A DNA stretch of 64,000 nt from Taiwanofungus camphoratus (GCA_003999685.1 CP021232.1:1116001-1180000), one strand, 5' to 3'. Shown: positions 24,809 through 36,990, counted from the stretch's first letter. Notes: generated by a model not told the origin, from the sequence alone. A program made the numbers and translations.

Positions 24809-26176
24809 ATCCGTCGGTGATGATGATGGTAGTTCAGTTGGACTTTGGCTGCATTTCATGTATCAACAAGTGTTTTGTCAGTGACATTGGTCCAGAACTG
24901 TGTATTCGTCTGTCCTTTTCGCTTTTCGGTATCTGCCTTACCAGGCGCCTTAGTTTGACGTCAAGAAATATTTATGGGCGGCGTTCTGGAAACACGTTTC
25001 AGTGAGATGCTTTGTGCGCAGTGAATGGAAAATTGCTCGGTGCTTAGTGTGGAAAATGGATCACGATGGCCTTTACCCTCCGCCTCTTACTTGCTTCATA
25101 TGAAAGAGGTGTGAGCGTCTAAGTGTACGGAGGCGGGAAAATCGGTGATCGGGATTTGCCTAGATCGGCATGCGTGTTATGTAGTATGTACGGCAGCGGG
25201 GGTACACAAGTTTCGACAGCCGATCGATCCACCATAAATTCTGCCGTAACGACTACGATCTCCACGTTCGAGTGGTTCCGTAGCATAAGTGCAACGTTCA
25301 GGACGCTCAATCCAACCCCTCCACCAGCTTGCCGCACTGCCCCAGTTGGTCGATTTCACCAGCAATGCTTTGTAAAGTGGATGCACGGTGATAGGGTGTC
25401 ATCAAATGCTGTCAATCTGATTACAATAGTGCGGCCTTCTCTGTCGTTCATGAAAGGTAAGTGGAGTGTATACTTCGTAAAAGCCGCTATTCTTCATACT
25501 CCCGTCACTTAGACCTACTGATGCTTGAATAACCTCGGCGACATCAACGATAACGCAAACCGAGCATATGTAAGGCTCGAGTTGCATCTCAAGTTGTTGA
25601 TAACCTCCTCGTTGCCTATTAGAAATTAGCTACGCGCGTACAGACTTCTTCACAGAAGACAAACAAAGACGGAACGTCTCAGAAAGTAACAGCCTGGCAT
25701 TGGTCTCAACGAATCACCACAAGAGTGGGGTAATGTTGTACGGAGCAGGGAGACGCAAGAGTAAATGAGGGTATAGGCCGATTGATTGTTCTAGTATGAC
25801 CACAGGCTGGTCTGTTTGCCAAAAGTGTAAGGCTAGGGTCCTCCTTGAGACACTACTATTTGCATGCGGTCGTGAGATGCAGCTTTACAAATAACTTTGG
25901 CGGAAACGTTGTTGCCTCACCAGCCAGTCTCTATGTATAAGGTCCCCCCGCACGAAGCATATTACTATCCACAATTGGGCTCCGCAGTCAGGATGTCTAT
26001 TTCCATGACTGGTTTATCTCCATGTCACCGGAGCTACCTTCGTAAGTTTGGGGGGATCTGCGAATGGACTGTTATGCTCACAATTCTCAGCGTCTCAGGT
26101 GTATCTCCACAAAACCTCCCCCTTCAGTCGCGCCGGCCGCCTTTGGCAATTTGTAAATATTCTAGAGTTTTTTTAT
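24809..26176. other. Gene-poor stretch after noxB
   Basis: No gene was recognised in 1.37 kb. Overlapping minus-strand frames around 25119-25386 look weakly protein-like but switch frame and show no known domain. Confidence 0.35.
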
Positions 26177-26437
26177 ATGGGGCCTGAAAACCATGGACCG
26201 GTGACTGATCTTATACAGTTTTATCTTTGGTGCATATCATTGATGGAGCAAGAGTACGCAGATAACCGCACAAAACGACAGCCTGCCCCGGCCAGGTACC
26301 TCGTACCGGGGACATGTACACAGATTGAAGGAAGGTAAGAACACGAACGTAATTCTGTACTCACTGATTACAGTGTACGCAAGTCTCGGACGCTTGGTGA
26401 ATATTGGCGTTTATCGTCAGTGTCTCGCTTACAATGA
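26177..26437 (+). CDS. Possible small hypothetical protein
   Basis: An open stretch from the ATG at 26177 (starts MGPENHGPVTDLIQFYLWC) runs to a good splice donor (AAGGTAAG at about 26336). The frame resumes after a CAG acceptor near 26373 as VRKSRTLGEYWRLSSVSRLQ and then stops. The reading frame also continues upstream of the ATG without a stop to about 26048, so an upstream exon is possible. I recognise no family. The only support is the open frame and the matched splice signals; it may be spurious. Confidence 0.25.
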
Positions 26438-28816
26438 ATCTTCTTAGGTAACCATGTCTACCGTCCAGAAAAATCCAGACCGGTACACTATGGGTGGCCC
26501 GCTGCTGACGTTTCTATAAGCAATTCGCCCCCTCAATGGTGAGTCCGAGTATCTGGCTTGTGGAATTGAAGGTTCACCAACAATTGATGCTGCTGATTGA
26601 CATTGCGGTCAGCAGTTACCGTCTCAAGTTAGCGCTCTCGGATAAGAAAGCTACAGCCATGGCTCAGAAAACGGAGTGAATTTTTTCAACGCTGCCAATT
26701 TACTTACCGTGCTCGTACGAATCTATAAGCCACTTCCCGACGGGCCTCCGTCAGGCTATCCTCAAAGTCGATTAGCTTTTCACAGCTCAAAACAGCCACC
26801 TCAGGCCGTGTCCACACTGCCATATTAGTAGGCTTGCAAACGCCAGCTTGGTGATTTGCGGGCGAGTGGAGCAGGCGGTGGCAGCCAAGTGCGGCTGCTC
26901 CATATGATCAGCAATATCTATCGATTAAACCTAGGACTTGCGCGCTTTTGGCCCTCTGGACAAGCTGCCCTCCATGGAAATCCTAAAGCAAATAGACGCT
27001 CTCACAGGGCCACGGACCTTCGTGACGCCGATCAGTTTATATCATCTCCAGCCTTGTCGGCAGAGGAGTATACGCTCGGGAACCACATTTTTGCGCACTA
27101 GAATATGCCCACCTGTGCTATCATGATGTGGCAAGTGTGGAACGCTGTGATAATCTGCCCGCAGTGCCGGGCGATATGAATGCAACAATGATCTCTGCCG
27201 CCTAGGCGCAGGCCGGAGCAAGCCTGAACAGGCAAGCTAGCATAAGATCGGCGAGCATATTGCAACGTCGGAGCCGAGAGATGGTTTGAAAAAGCAGCGA
27301 CGCCTTTCGACCAAGACCCACTGATGACGACAACGATTTTGACCATCCACCTGCATCAGAATTACCTCTGCGAACATTCAGGAACGTGCTTGGCACGTCC
27401 AAAGCCTCGAGTGGTACAGTTGCAGTAAAGGCTGCTGCAGGGCAGACCAGCCTGTATCCGTCGTGCTCCCCAAGTGCTCTCAGATCAGAAGGTCGGGCCT
27501 ATGTTTGCCATCCGACTTGCAGGCCACAGGCCTGGTCTGCTGGACATTCGAGACGGCGAGGCAATACATGATGCAAAGCTAGTGGTCTTGTTACCGATCC
27601 ACACAACGCGCAGTATTGAAACGACACGGGTATGTGCGGGTAACGCCCAGCAACTGATAAGGCGTTAGAAACTAGATCTGATATGCACCCCAAGAAAGTT
27701 TGCGTCAGGATCCAGCTCAATTGAGTAGGTCCTGGACTTCTCTGAGTAAGGCAAAGCTTCGGGCTTCGGTATGTATGACGCTCGGACCTTGGTAAACTAG
27801 AGCTGAAATGCCCTAACAACCTGCGCGCTCTCAATAGATAACACAGCCGTTGAGATGGCTCAGGTGACCGGTGACCGATGATTACGCCGTGTAGGACCAT
27901 TTCAGGATGGCGGATTGAGCGGTGGCATAATGTTTGCGAGATGTCATTGCTGCCAATCTGACTTACAGGACTTGCGACTTATTCCCCCCAGTCGGACGAG
28001 TACAGGCACGATGCATATGCCACCAGAAATTGGGATTAGTGGGTCTTGGGTCTAGCTACTTACCTAGTTTAGGAGTAAGCGATTAGTTGTGAAAGCAGCA
28101 ACGAATGCGAAGACGGCAAGTTCCGTATCAAGGCACGTCAGGTGCCGGTTGCCAATACTTGGATTCTCCTGGATTTGTGCGACTTCCCCGCCCAACTTTC
28201 CAAGCTATACAAACTCCTTTTCTATGTACACTTCCAAGTCGCAGAGAGAGCACGGAACAGACGGGACGTAGTGGATCCGCGCGAGACGTCGTAGCGCAAA
28301 AGACGGGACTTCCCAGTACTTGATAACAAGCTTGAAGCCAGTCTAGAACCGAAATCTAGTAGTACAACTGCCGCGGAGTCCTCCAGAAAGCCGGCAGTTT
28401 TCTGCCGGAAACTGGTCCAATACACGAAAGGAGGTTTATCCGCGACCCTGGAGTTTATCAATTTATTTACCATGATAGCTCGGAAATATGCCACGAGATG
28501 ATGATGATGCAGCCTGAATGGAACGGAGCCAATTGTTTTATCGACTGTGACAGAGAATCGCGGCACATGCCAGTTCGCCGCCCTACTGAACAGCCATACG
28601 AAGCGAGCAGCATTCCCGCACAGAGGGGTTCCTCCTACTGCATCCGGGTCGGTTGTTTGCCTCCCTGCAATATTCGCAATTGGACGAGCTTCAGTCCGTT
28701 TCAGGTCTGCAACGAGCGGCTACAGGCCTGGTTACCCCCTATAAGTGGAGGACACTTTGATCCTCAACTTATTTCAACCTCGATCACCGTCTTCGTTCCC
28801 CCTTCACTTACGTTAC
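26438..28816. other. Gene-poor stretch before bZIP gene
   Basis: No gene was recognised in these 2.4 kb. The longest minus-strand frame (27499-27900, 133 codons) has no domain and no credible splice partners. The last few hundred bases should contain the bZIP promoter. Confidence 0.35.
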
Positions 28817-30019
28817 ATGACGCCGTCGCACAGTTCCTCGGACCAGCAGTCCCTGCTCTCTCAAGGTGAACGTCCTGAACGTTCACGAAACGCCAAAGGT
28901 CTGGTGGTTTCTCTTCTTGCACCCATGATTGACTGAGTCAGATATCTATATCTAAAGCTCAAGCTCGCCATCGGGCCAAGCGAAAGGCGTATATCGAGCA
29001 GGTGAGAACTCATCGCGTAGCGATTCTTATCCACTCGCTTACTCTTGATGAAACAACAGTTGGAACAAACAGTGACGAAGCTGCAAACTGTTCTGGCCCT
29101 CTCCCCAGATCAAGTAGCTGCGCTGCCTCCTCCCCTGGTTAGGATCCGCGAACTAGAGCAAGAGAATGAGGTTCTCCATCGAGAAATCGAGGATTTACGC
29201 CGACAACTTGAACAGAGGAACGCGAACCTCCGCCCTGACATATCTCGTCGAAGCGACATACCAACTCCAAGCGATGATCGTCGCTGCGATCGAGAAGCGA
29301 AACGCAGAAGAACAGCTGAAGCCAACAACAACATATACATAGTACGCCCTTCTTACCTCACCCGCCAATGCTCATCTGACTACCGGCTTGACGTTCGGCT
29401 CAGACTTCAAGTTTCTCTCATTCTCACAATACTCACAGTCCTCCGCCACCTCTTTTGATACCATCGTCATCTAATCATTATCCTCAAAATACACCTCAGA
29501 CTTCCGCTTATTCGAGGTCAACTTCGTCGTCCCTGCTTCCTGCATACGGACTCGCATATCAAATGCCAGGTACACCGTCAGGATCAAGTTCTACGTCAAG
29601 CCCCTCATTCTCGGCGAGTACATCTTTCCCTCAGCCAGTTTTGTGGTCACGCATGACTGTGCCAACTGTGAGCTCGAGATCCTAGTGACAGGTCCTTGTT
29701 TTCTCCACTAGCAGCCATGTGAATATGCACCGTCGTCGGCGTCTCACTCTAACCATCGTGCTCATTCCTCTTCGGGTCACCAAATGCTCCCGCCGTTCTC
29801 TCACACGGCAAGTCAGTATGAACTTGTCAAGCTTGAAGATGAGAATTATCATGTGAGTTTTGCTCGTTGATACGATAGATCACTCCTTTAGTGACGCACG
29901 CTATCTCGCAGCATCATGCTATGGCCCATACCAGCAACTATGCTACGGCTCTACCTCCGTTTGGAGCTAGTCAGCCGGCTGTTAATCACTGGCATGCCTA
30001 CTCGGCAGAGCGAACTTGA
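28817..30019 (+). CDS. bZIP transcription factor
   Basis: The protein is about 300 residues. The N-terminus is short and Ser-rich (MTPSHSSSDQQSLLSQGERP). Splicing 28886-28962 joins RSRNAK to AQARHRAKRKAYIEQ, giving the basic region with the N-x7-R spacing (N-A-K-A-Q-A-R-H-R). A second intron ends at 29059 and leads into LEQTVTKLQTVLALSPDQ and, after a proline-rich break, RIRELEQENEVLHREIEDLR, a heptad leucine zipper. The rest is Ser/Pro/Tyr-rich and low complexity, ending HAYSAERT, as in activation regions. The DNA-binding residues look intact. The target genes are unknown. The start could lie upstream at 28745, which is in frame, but the sequence between is unlike the rest. Confidence 0.85.
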
Positions 30020-31380
30020 TTACTTCATTAAGTAGCCGGGGCCTGAGAGGATTCGATACCCACGGAACGTCCATCAGATCGATGTCTGTAGCGTCTCTTG
30101 ATTTCGTGATTGTTGCCTGCCAGGCTTATCAATGACCCATGTTGTGCTTTCTTGCTTTGTGTTATATATACGTTGTTGCTCACTGGTTACGTTGAAGTTG
30201 AAATGCGCTGGATGTCCCGAGCAGTCGTGCTGCGAATTGACGAGCTGCCTTGCTCTGGCTTGCAAGCCATCGGACGTGTGTTGAAGGTGTCCATGTGCCT
30301 CTTTCTATCTTTCGCCATCCGTTCACATGTATTACAACGAGGCTCAGTCTTCTTCCAGCTAAACTCTTAATGGTCCTTCGTATACACATCTCCGGGACCG
30401 ACTACGCTTTGATATATCAAGACGTGCCTTCTCCCGGCCGCCCGGACCGCCCAATGTGCGCTGGAGATTCAGGAATGCGAGTGTCTCACGTCGTCTCGTC
30501 TACAGATTATCTTGGAGCTGCGAGTCCTACCAGGCCGGCTATTAGTAACAGGTTTGTCCGTCAACTGCCTAGCCTGTTGTGATCTAACATTCCCTGTATC
30601 GGAGCGGTCTATTTGACAGTGTAAGGCAATGAGTCGCGGGCGAAGCCGAATGTACTCCGGCCCAAGACTTACTTGGTAAGTACGTTAATGGTTCCTGGTT
30701 GTACTCATTTTGAAAATCGACATGACCACCCCGAAGTCGGTCTTTTAACAATGTCCTACCGGCTTCGGTATAACAGAGCCAGGAACTGAAGGTCACCGCT
30801 GTGTCAGAAGAGCCTGGAGTTGAACATCTGAATCCCGGACCTGGAAGCTTCATCGATATTTGACGAAACAATTCACGCTTGTTGCTATGGGCCTCACTGT
30901 CTAGGTTGGAGAAAGACTGTGCCTTATAGTTCTGCTTGCTGCGCATGACAGAAAGCTTATGGACAATCCTGGAGCATGGGATTCACGCCCATCGAACCTG
31001 ATGTCTTACGCAAGGCCCTTTTTGTGTCTCGTGTTTTGGCTCCCGCTGTTGGTAATCGACCCGTAGCCAAAAGCCCCAGCGAAACCATCAGGCTGATAAT
31101 TACCTGTCGAGTTATTGTAAGGTTATAATCAGTTTTCCCGGAACCACATCGACCTAGATCCTATTGCTTGGACTCCATCTGAGTGACAAGGAGCTGCTCT
31201 TCTCGCAAGGTGCCTCTTGTTTATCTCATCTTCTGGCCCAGCTTTTGATCTGCGGATGGTGCATCGGTATGCAAGGTAATTCAAATTCTCACGATCGCCC
31301 ACTTGATATGACGCTTTGAATATCAGCATTCGAGCTATATTCTTTAACATTTTCTTCCAGGTGCCTGACGTGATAACTTT
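30020..31380. other. Intergenic, no gene recognised
   Basis: Only scattered open frames are present, for example 30584-30946 (-). None has a domain I recognise. The first part is the 3' region of the bZIP gene. Confidence 0.35.
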
Positions 31381-31386
31381 GAAGCT

Positions 31387-31608
31387 TTGCGGACCGTCAA
31401 TGGAATGGCTCCTACTGGATGGTATACCGTCCCTTTTCTTTTCCGGCTTGCGAATGTGGAGGGTCTTACTGCTTCCTTATGGGAAGTTCTCCATGGTGCG
31501 TGTTCGACGGCGCATTCGCTGTTAAAACGTGGTTACCTGTACAAATTTTATTATTGCCTCCTCAGGCGCTTTGATCCTCCAACGTTGCCTCCAAATGCCG
31601 TTGGCTTG
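31387..31608 (+). CDS. Possible small gene fragment
   Basis: An open stretch contains NGMAPTGWYTVPFLFRLANV and ends in an exon-like way at LHG followed by a GTGCGT donor (about 31498). A pyrimidine-rich acceptor (CTCCTCAG, about 31566) restores the frame as ALILQRCLQMPLA and a stop. A stop lies just upstream, so a 5' exon would be needed, and I could not find it with confidence. No family was recognised. Confidence 0.25.
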
Positions 31609-32538
31609 AGTACGAAATATATTTTTTCAGGTTGCTCGTGACCCTTTACTTGTATACACACTGTAACCCATCAAGTCAGCAAAACCCCAGGTCGGATCAG
31701 GACAGCCTTGAACCTACGTGGTTTGCATAGAAACTCTGATTCTTGACAGATCGTGCGCAAAAGGTGTGCGCGTGGGCAGGTAGTCCGTAGGCGTCATTAT
31801 GATGATGGAACATCGTTGTAAGCGGCTCGCAACGAATAGGGCTTAGAACTGACCACTCACGAAAACAACCAATTTAGGGAGTGCCCTTCCACGGTCAGTT
31901 GCACTTGACATTCTGCAAGAGTATATGCCATGCATTTCTACTACGAGTTAGAACGGCTGAACTCAGACTTCTGGTCGACCCTGTACGGCGCCGTGATCGC
32001 CTTTCCAAGATACACTTCGACGGTGTAATTACATTAACAATCTCCCGAATCTTCGCAATCTGTAAGCGCCGGCACACCAGGTCGTAGCGAAACTCGCCGT
32101 ACCTTACCATCCGGCAAATTACAGTAAGTTTGGCAACCGTTTTGGACAGACTTCGCGGTCATAAGGACGAACATGAGGGTTTGTCAACCATGACTGCGAA
32201 GTTCCACGTCACCTGTTTCGTTCCGTCCAGTCGGGGTGAGCTCCTAGTGTTCCATACATTTGGGTCAGCCACATTTGATAATACAGGATAGCATTGAAAA
32301 GGGGATTGTGTACAAGTTTGTCCCGCCCTGTTACTGAGGACTTGAACCGATGCGCATGATCAGCTGACGTGACCATGAAGGCGGCCTAAGAGTTGGCGAC
32401 AAAGCAGGCGCTTAGCTACAATACAACGGTGGCCACAAAGCAACAGTGGCCACCAAACTGGTAGCCCGCTACAAAGGGAGCGTACTCGTCCTAGAACAAC
32501 CTTCTTCCCGTTCCTCACGAAGACACATCACTGCAGCT
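31609..32538. promoter_or_regulatory. Upstream region of the transaldolase-like gene
   Basis: About 930 bases without a recognised gene. Near 32428-32453 the palindrome GTGGCCAC occurs twice within 26 bases (GTGGCCACAAAG and GTGGCCACCAAA), a possible protein-binding site or chance repeat. The open frame continues upstream of 32539 but without an ATG. Confidence 0.35.
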
Positions 32539-34438
32539 ATGAACAATAATCCTAAGCGAAGACGTCCGTCTGCTCGTCACAATCAGACATCGAGCATGAA
32601 AGAGGACAAGAAAACGAAAGAACTTATAGACAACCTTATCGCCTGCTTCCGAAGCTCCACACAGTCCACAGTGCCCTTTCCTACTCGGCCAGCGCCTCCA
32701 CCACCAAGTTCCCAAAGGAAGCCATTGAGCGACATTGCTCCTACTTCTTTTCACGACTCGAGGAACGAGCATGTCGCATCTAGAGGTACGGCCAAGGTCG
32801 GCAGCAAAGGGAGCAGGGCGGGAACACGCTTGTGGCGGGCTCTCCAAACCTCGGCAACACGAGTCATCGCACAATCGGTGGATTTCCAAAGTACGCACAA
32901 ATAATGGGATAGATAGTGTGTTCTGACATCATATTGTATAAAGATCTGTCAACGATCCCATACGACGGCAGCTTCTTAGATCCATCTCTGCTGCAACAGG
33001 CTTGCCAGCATCCCGACGGGCAGTATCATATCTGGGCGGCTACAGAATATGTGTTAAAAGAAAGGTACCTGCCTGACTATGAGACCAGATGGAGACTTAG
33101 CTGATGACGATGAGTAGTGACGGCCTTGACATAGACCAATTAGTCGCCATGGTCATGGAACGATATGTATAGATCATACTTTCAGCTGACCATTTCTGGA
33201 CGCTAAAGAGAAGTAACAGGTAGTGGAACTTGGCGCCGCCTTAATGGACCATGTAGAAGGACCTCATTTCACCTTCGTAGACCCCCGACTTTATAGCGAC
33301 ACCAGCGCAATGGTTGCGCAAGCCCGAAGACTGATTACGCTTTTTGAATCTAAGGATGTTGACCGAGGCCGGATCATCGTCTCCGTATGTGTTTCGTGTC
33401 CGAATCGATCCAAAGAGCTAAAAGCCATCGCACAGATTCCGGCCACCGAGGCGGGTATTCTCGCTGCGAAACAGCTTGAAAATCAGCACTCTGTACAGAC
33501 GAATCTGATTAATGTCTTCGGTTTAATTCACGCACAAATGTGTTCAGCGGCAGGAGCAACCTGCCTCACCTTTGCGGAAGTAAGTTGGACGTCCGAATCT
33601 AGAATCCAACATTAACTCATCTAGTATAGATGCCAGCAAACCGACCGGGATCTAACAGCGCGCAAGCCAAGATACGTGCTCTTGACGTAGCCTCAGCCCT
33701 GACAACAATCCAAATGACTGCGGCATACTTCGAAATGCATCAGCTCCGCACACGATTAATGGCGACGAACTTGGAGGTTAGGCATCTGTTCTACTGCTGA
33801 CATCTCACTCACCTCATCTGAGACAGTTGAATGTGGTACAAGGGCTCCAAGGAATCGACTTCGTTACGTTTACGGCGTCTGACTTAGAGGCGGCGAAAAC
33901 ATCAACTCTTCCTCTATTTCCTCCGCCCGGAGAGAATTCACCGGTGAGATTTCGAGCGCGAATAGCACAATGCCCATCCAAAATCACGTCGGAGAAGATG
34001 TTCTTTTCACGTCTGTCTTCAGAAACGCACCCCATGGCACAAGCGACTTCTCTCAGATGCTTGCTTCTCGGGATGGTGAGACAACAGGTACGCGACCTAC
34101 TTGAGCAGCGAATGAAGATAAACAGTCTGGACGATGTTGAGCTGGTTACAATGTATCTCAAAGATGTCGAAGAGTACACGCGCGAGTATCTTGCTGAAGA
34201 AAGCGACATGCCTCAGGAACCCAGAAGAAAACGTGCGCCCAGACGAAATCATGTTGGCTTTCGCTTGTTCTTCAGTGACTGGGATTGCCACGAATGGACG
34301 AACAGAGACCATCAATCCTATGATTCGCTGGATGAGAACTTCGGGTCTCGTGCGGTGACAGACACCGGCCACAACGATACTGACGTGCCCGGTGATGCGT
34401 CGTATGACCGTTCTGCTTGCGCTTCCAGAGAAACATAG
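32539..34438 (+). CDS. Transaldolase-fold protein, probably catalytically inactive
   Basis: The product is about 480 residues. Residues 1-100 are basic and Pro/Ser-rich (starts MNNNPKRRRPSARHNQTSS) and look disordered. The transaldolase barrel follows: ATRVIAQSVDF, LDPSLLQQA, HFTFVDPRLYSDTSAM, RRLITLFESKDVDRGRIIVS, IPATEAGILAAKQLEN, NVFGLIHAQMCSAAGAT and LNVVQGLQGIDFVTF. Aligned by eye with E. coli/yeast transaldolase, the Schiff-base Lys (R-I-L-I-K) is Ser, the Glu of S-T-E-V-D is Phe or Val, and the Asp of V-A-D-T-G-D is Gln. Introns near 32896-32942, 33385-33436 and 33584-33630 are read from splice signals; the intron at the Lys site does not hide a lysine. Sugar-phosphate transfer is thus unlikely and a binding or scaffolding role is possible. 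The exact C-terminus beyond about 34200 is uncertain. Confidence 0.7.
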
Positions 34439-34573
34439 GATCAGTCTTCCCAAATTTCCCGTACGGGTTTCCAGGGAGAACACGAAGATGGAGAAGGTTC
34501 GCGACGGATGAAGGCAAGAGAAGAGTTCTGAAAGAAAAAAATTTCAAAGGCTAAATTATGTATACCTTTTTAC
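34439..34573. other. Short spacer
   Basis: These 135 bases lie between the transaldolase-like gene and the next open frame and include an A-rich stretch near 34532-34545. Nothing else was seen. Confidence 0.3.
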
Positions 34574-35017
34574 ATGATCTGTATTAAGAATCATGAACGG
34601 AGTGCTGTTTTTGTGTCTGGAACCCTTGATATGACAGGACGTAATTTGGAATTCAGGACCTACGTCGAATCTGATGTCAGCCTGGGTACTTCAAGACTAC
34701 AAATGGACGGTGTGGTTCTGTTTGGTGGAGAATTCTGGCAACACCAATCTGAACGGAGGAAGCTCGGCTGGCGCGTTGCAGATAGGTCTACTGGCGAAAC
34801 ATTTTGTGAAGCAAATGACGCCGATGGTCAGCCGTTCATTCCATTGAAGTCGTGTCCGGCGATAGAGCCATCATATCAGGGGTACAATATCATCGGGCTG
34901 GGGAGGACCACAAATACAGTGGCTGATATCGTGAGGCTCTTGCATGTGGAGGATGACACCAAAAAACACGCTGATTATCAAGACACTTCAACATGTGCAT
35001 CACGCACCATCTGTTAA
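34574..35017 (+). CDS. Hypothetical protein, family not recognised
   Basis: An uninterrupted frame of 147 codons starts at an ATG (MICIKNHERSAVFVSGTLDM). Its composition is credible (QMDGVVLFGGEFW, GWRVADRSTGETFCEAN, IIGLGRTTNTVADIVRLLHV). No known domain, signal peptide or membrane helix was seen. It lies 135 bases after the transaldolase-like gene on the same strand and could be a separate small gene or an extra 3' exon. A further open frame (35037-35288, with SRYEALRTIAQLRRLATEVD) follows after a stop and may belong with it through splicing. Confidence 0.4.
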   Translation: MICIKNHERSAVFVSGTLDMTGRNLEFRTYVESDVSLGTSRLQMDGVVLFGGEFWQHQSERRKLGWRVADRSTGETFCEANDADGQPFIPLKSCPAIEPSYQGYNIIGLGRTTNTVADIVRLLHVEDDTKKHADYQDTSTCASRTIC

Positions 35018-35789
35018 TATGGTATAATGCTGTCCGATGCTGACGGTCCAGATAGGCACTCCGCAGCTCGGAATTGGTCCACAATCAGTGTGTGGAATTA
35101 CCACAACTAGAGCGGAGTGCTCCATGATCCTTAATGGGATATTGCGAAGCACTGAATCTAGTCGGCATTTCAATGAAAGCCGTTATGAAGCACTGAGAAC
35201 GATTGCTCAGCTTAGAAGACTTGCAACGGAAGTCGACCATGAGGAACTGAATGGGGTGAATGATACAGCGAAGAACTTACTTACATGATAGTCGACAGAG
35301 TGTTTTGGGGGAACGCCACTGACATAGTGAAATTAGATATGGTAGGTTGGACCAGATGCCATACAGCCAGCAGCCGGGCAGTAAATCGGAGGTTTTGATT
35401 ATCGTGGCAGCTGCGATATAGCAATGCGAATATTTGAAGTAGGCCCGCGGTACACCTTGTGCGTGGCGGGCGCCAATGATGCTCAAAAGTCAAGGCTCGA
35501 TGAACGTTCAATTGTTAATACAAAGCCTCGATCGGCGTGTGCGCGTTGCCACCGCTCGCTTGCGAGACATTCCGCTTCCAATACTTGCCTAGATGTAAAA
35601 GTCCATACGCCGTAGTCCCACTTCAGCTCTCTGTGGATCTCATCGTTTCACTTCTATCGAATTGGTATAGCAGACAGAAGCAAGTCAAGGGCGACTGAAT
35701 ATTGATTCGGACCTCAGATCAGGCGGCTTGTCCGTTACATTAGAAACTCGTTATCCTATAACCCGAATACTTTTCAGCTTCCAAAAACT
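35018..35789. promoter_or_regulatory. Upstream region of PIG-F gene with possible extra exon
   Basis: A plus-strand open frame at 35037-35288 looks mildly protein-like (helical, charged) but has no recognised family. The rest, to 35789, shows no gene and must contain the PIG-F promoter. Confidence 0.35.
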
Positions 35790-36990
35790 ATGCCCGCGCA
35801 CCGCAAGACTAAAGGGTCGAAACCAGGGATCTCTGCACCGCAACATGCTAGTGCCGCAGAAGTGGAAGCTGTCAAACCGGTCGATTTATTCCCATTCGCG
35901 CGTTACTGCTCAGCAACTGGAGTATACGCGAGCCTGCTTGTCTTCACTGCTCTCTATCTTCCCAGGACTTCCCTGTCATTCTTCGCGGGTTCACCTTCTC
36001 AATCACAGATTGAGGTGAACATCACTCGCGGGGATGCGCTGCATTTGCTGACGCACAAGCCGGCGAGAACTGTAGTATGGATATGTGGGGGTGTCCTTAT
36101 CTTACAAGTGTGGTGGGCGAATTGGTTGAGGGTATGGTTGTCGGAAACTACGGCCTTGACGAAGAGCGCCAAGGATGCAGCGGAGCTGATCAAACATAAA
36201 ATGGAGAGAAGGGAACTCAACAGCCAGCGACTAGCGGTACGTGCAGGAGCAAGTTAATGCAAAAATAATACTGACGTTGCTAATCCCAAGGCAATTCGCA
36301 ACGCGTCTCTGATGACCTTCATAACGTCTGTTGTTTTTCACATTACGATAATCTTGTTTGGCGCGCCGATCGTGAGGTATCCTTATGCCACCGTTCTTTT
36401 CTTGTGCGCAGCATATTCACCTGCTGTGTGACAGTCATCCATTCCAGACTTACTCCCTCAGCTTCCTTCTTGCCCTTCTCACCGCCTGGACGCCTGCCTA
36501 CACTCTCGGACCTCCATCCCTCGGATCTAGCTCAGATTCCCTAGTGATAAGGTTAACCTGGATCCGACTCTTCGCTGAGCTCTCGTAAGTGTACATCTCG
36601 GACTCGCTACCTGTCCTGCTTCGGTTTCTCACCGCTATCTTGGGCTTGACTAATCTTGCGCAACCACAGACCACGAAGCGCTATAGAAAGGGCCATCGTG
36701 TATCCAGCGGTTGGTGCAGTGTTTGGGTGCTGGTCCGGTGCTATTCCTATTGGTCTTGACTGGGATAGGCCATGGCAGGTGCGTTGGCTGCCCGCGTGCT
36801 GTGCGTGTGCATTGTTCACCGGCTGATTCCTTAGGCATGGCCTCTCACACCCGCGTACGGCGCTATTTCGGGTTACGTCCTGGGACTGTTAGGGGCACTG
36901 GTCGTGAACGGAGTCAGACATATTGTTGAGACAGAAGCGCTTCCCCCAGCAGCCCCCGCACAGAAGGACGCTAGAATTCGACAAAGGTAG
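35790..36990 (+). CDS. GPI11: GPI biosynthesis protein Pig-F (Gpi11)
   Basis: This ER membrane protein partners and stabilises the ethanolamine-phosphate transferases (Gpi7/Gpi13 type) that finish the GPI anchor. The protein is about 330 residues. A soluble basic N-terminus (MPAHRKTKGSKPG) is followed by several membrane helices: VYASLLVFTALYLPRTSL, VVWICGGVLILQVWWANWL, MTFITSVVFHITIILFGAPI, YSLSFLLALLTAWTPAYTLG. The Pig-F hallmark comes near the end: AVGAVFGCWSGAIPIGLDWD followed by RPWQAWPLTPAYGAISGYVL. It ends KDARIRQR. Short introns are spliced near 36239-36291, 36376-36440, 36583-36669 and 36776-36835. The start at 35790 is the first ATG in frame. Its stop lies 72 bases from the stop of the facing phosphatase gene. 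Confidence 0.9.

Noticed and set aside
27499-27900. 133-codon minus-strand open frame
   Set aside because: No known domain, no splice partners and unlike coding sequence in composition; judged chance.
33385-33436. Unspliced reading through the transaldolase-like gene, which would insert Lys residues near the active site
   Set aside because: The stretch has GT-AG borders and its removal restores the conserved strand R-I-I-V-S-I-P-A-T; the Lys residues in it do not align with the catalytic one.
34097-34483. 128-codon minus-strand frame opposite the transaldolase-like gene
   Set aside because: It is the antisense shadow of a better supported plus-strand exon.
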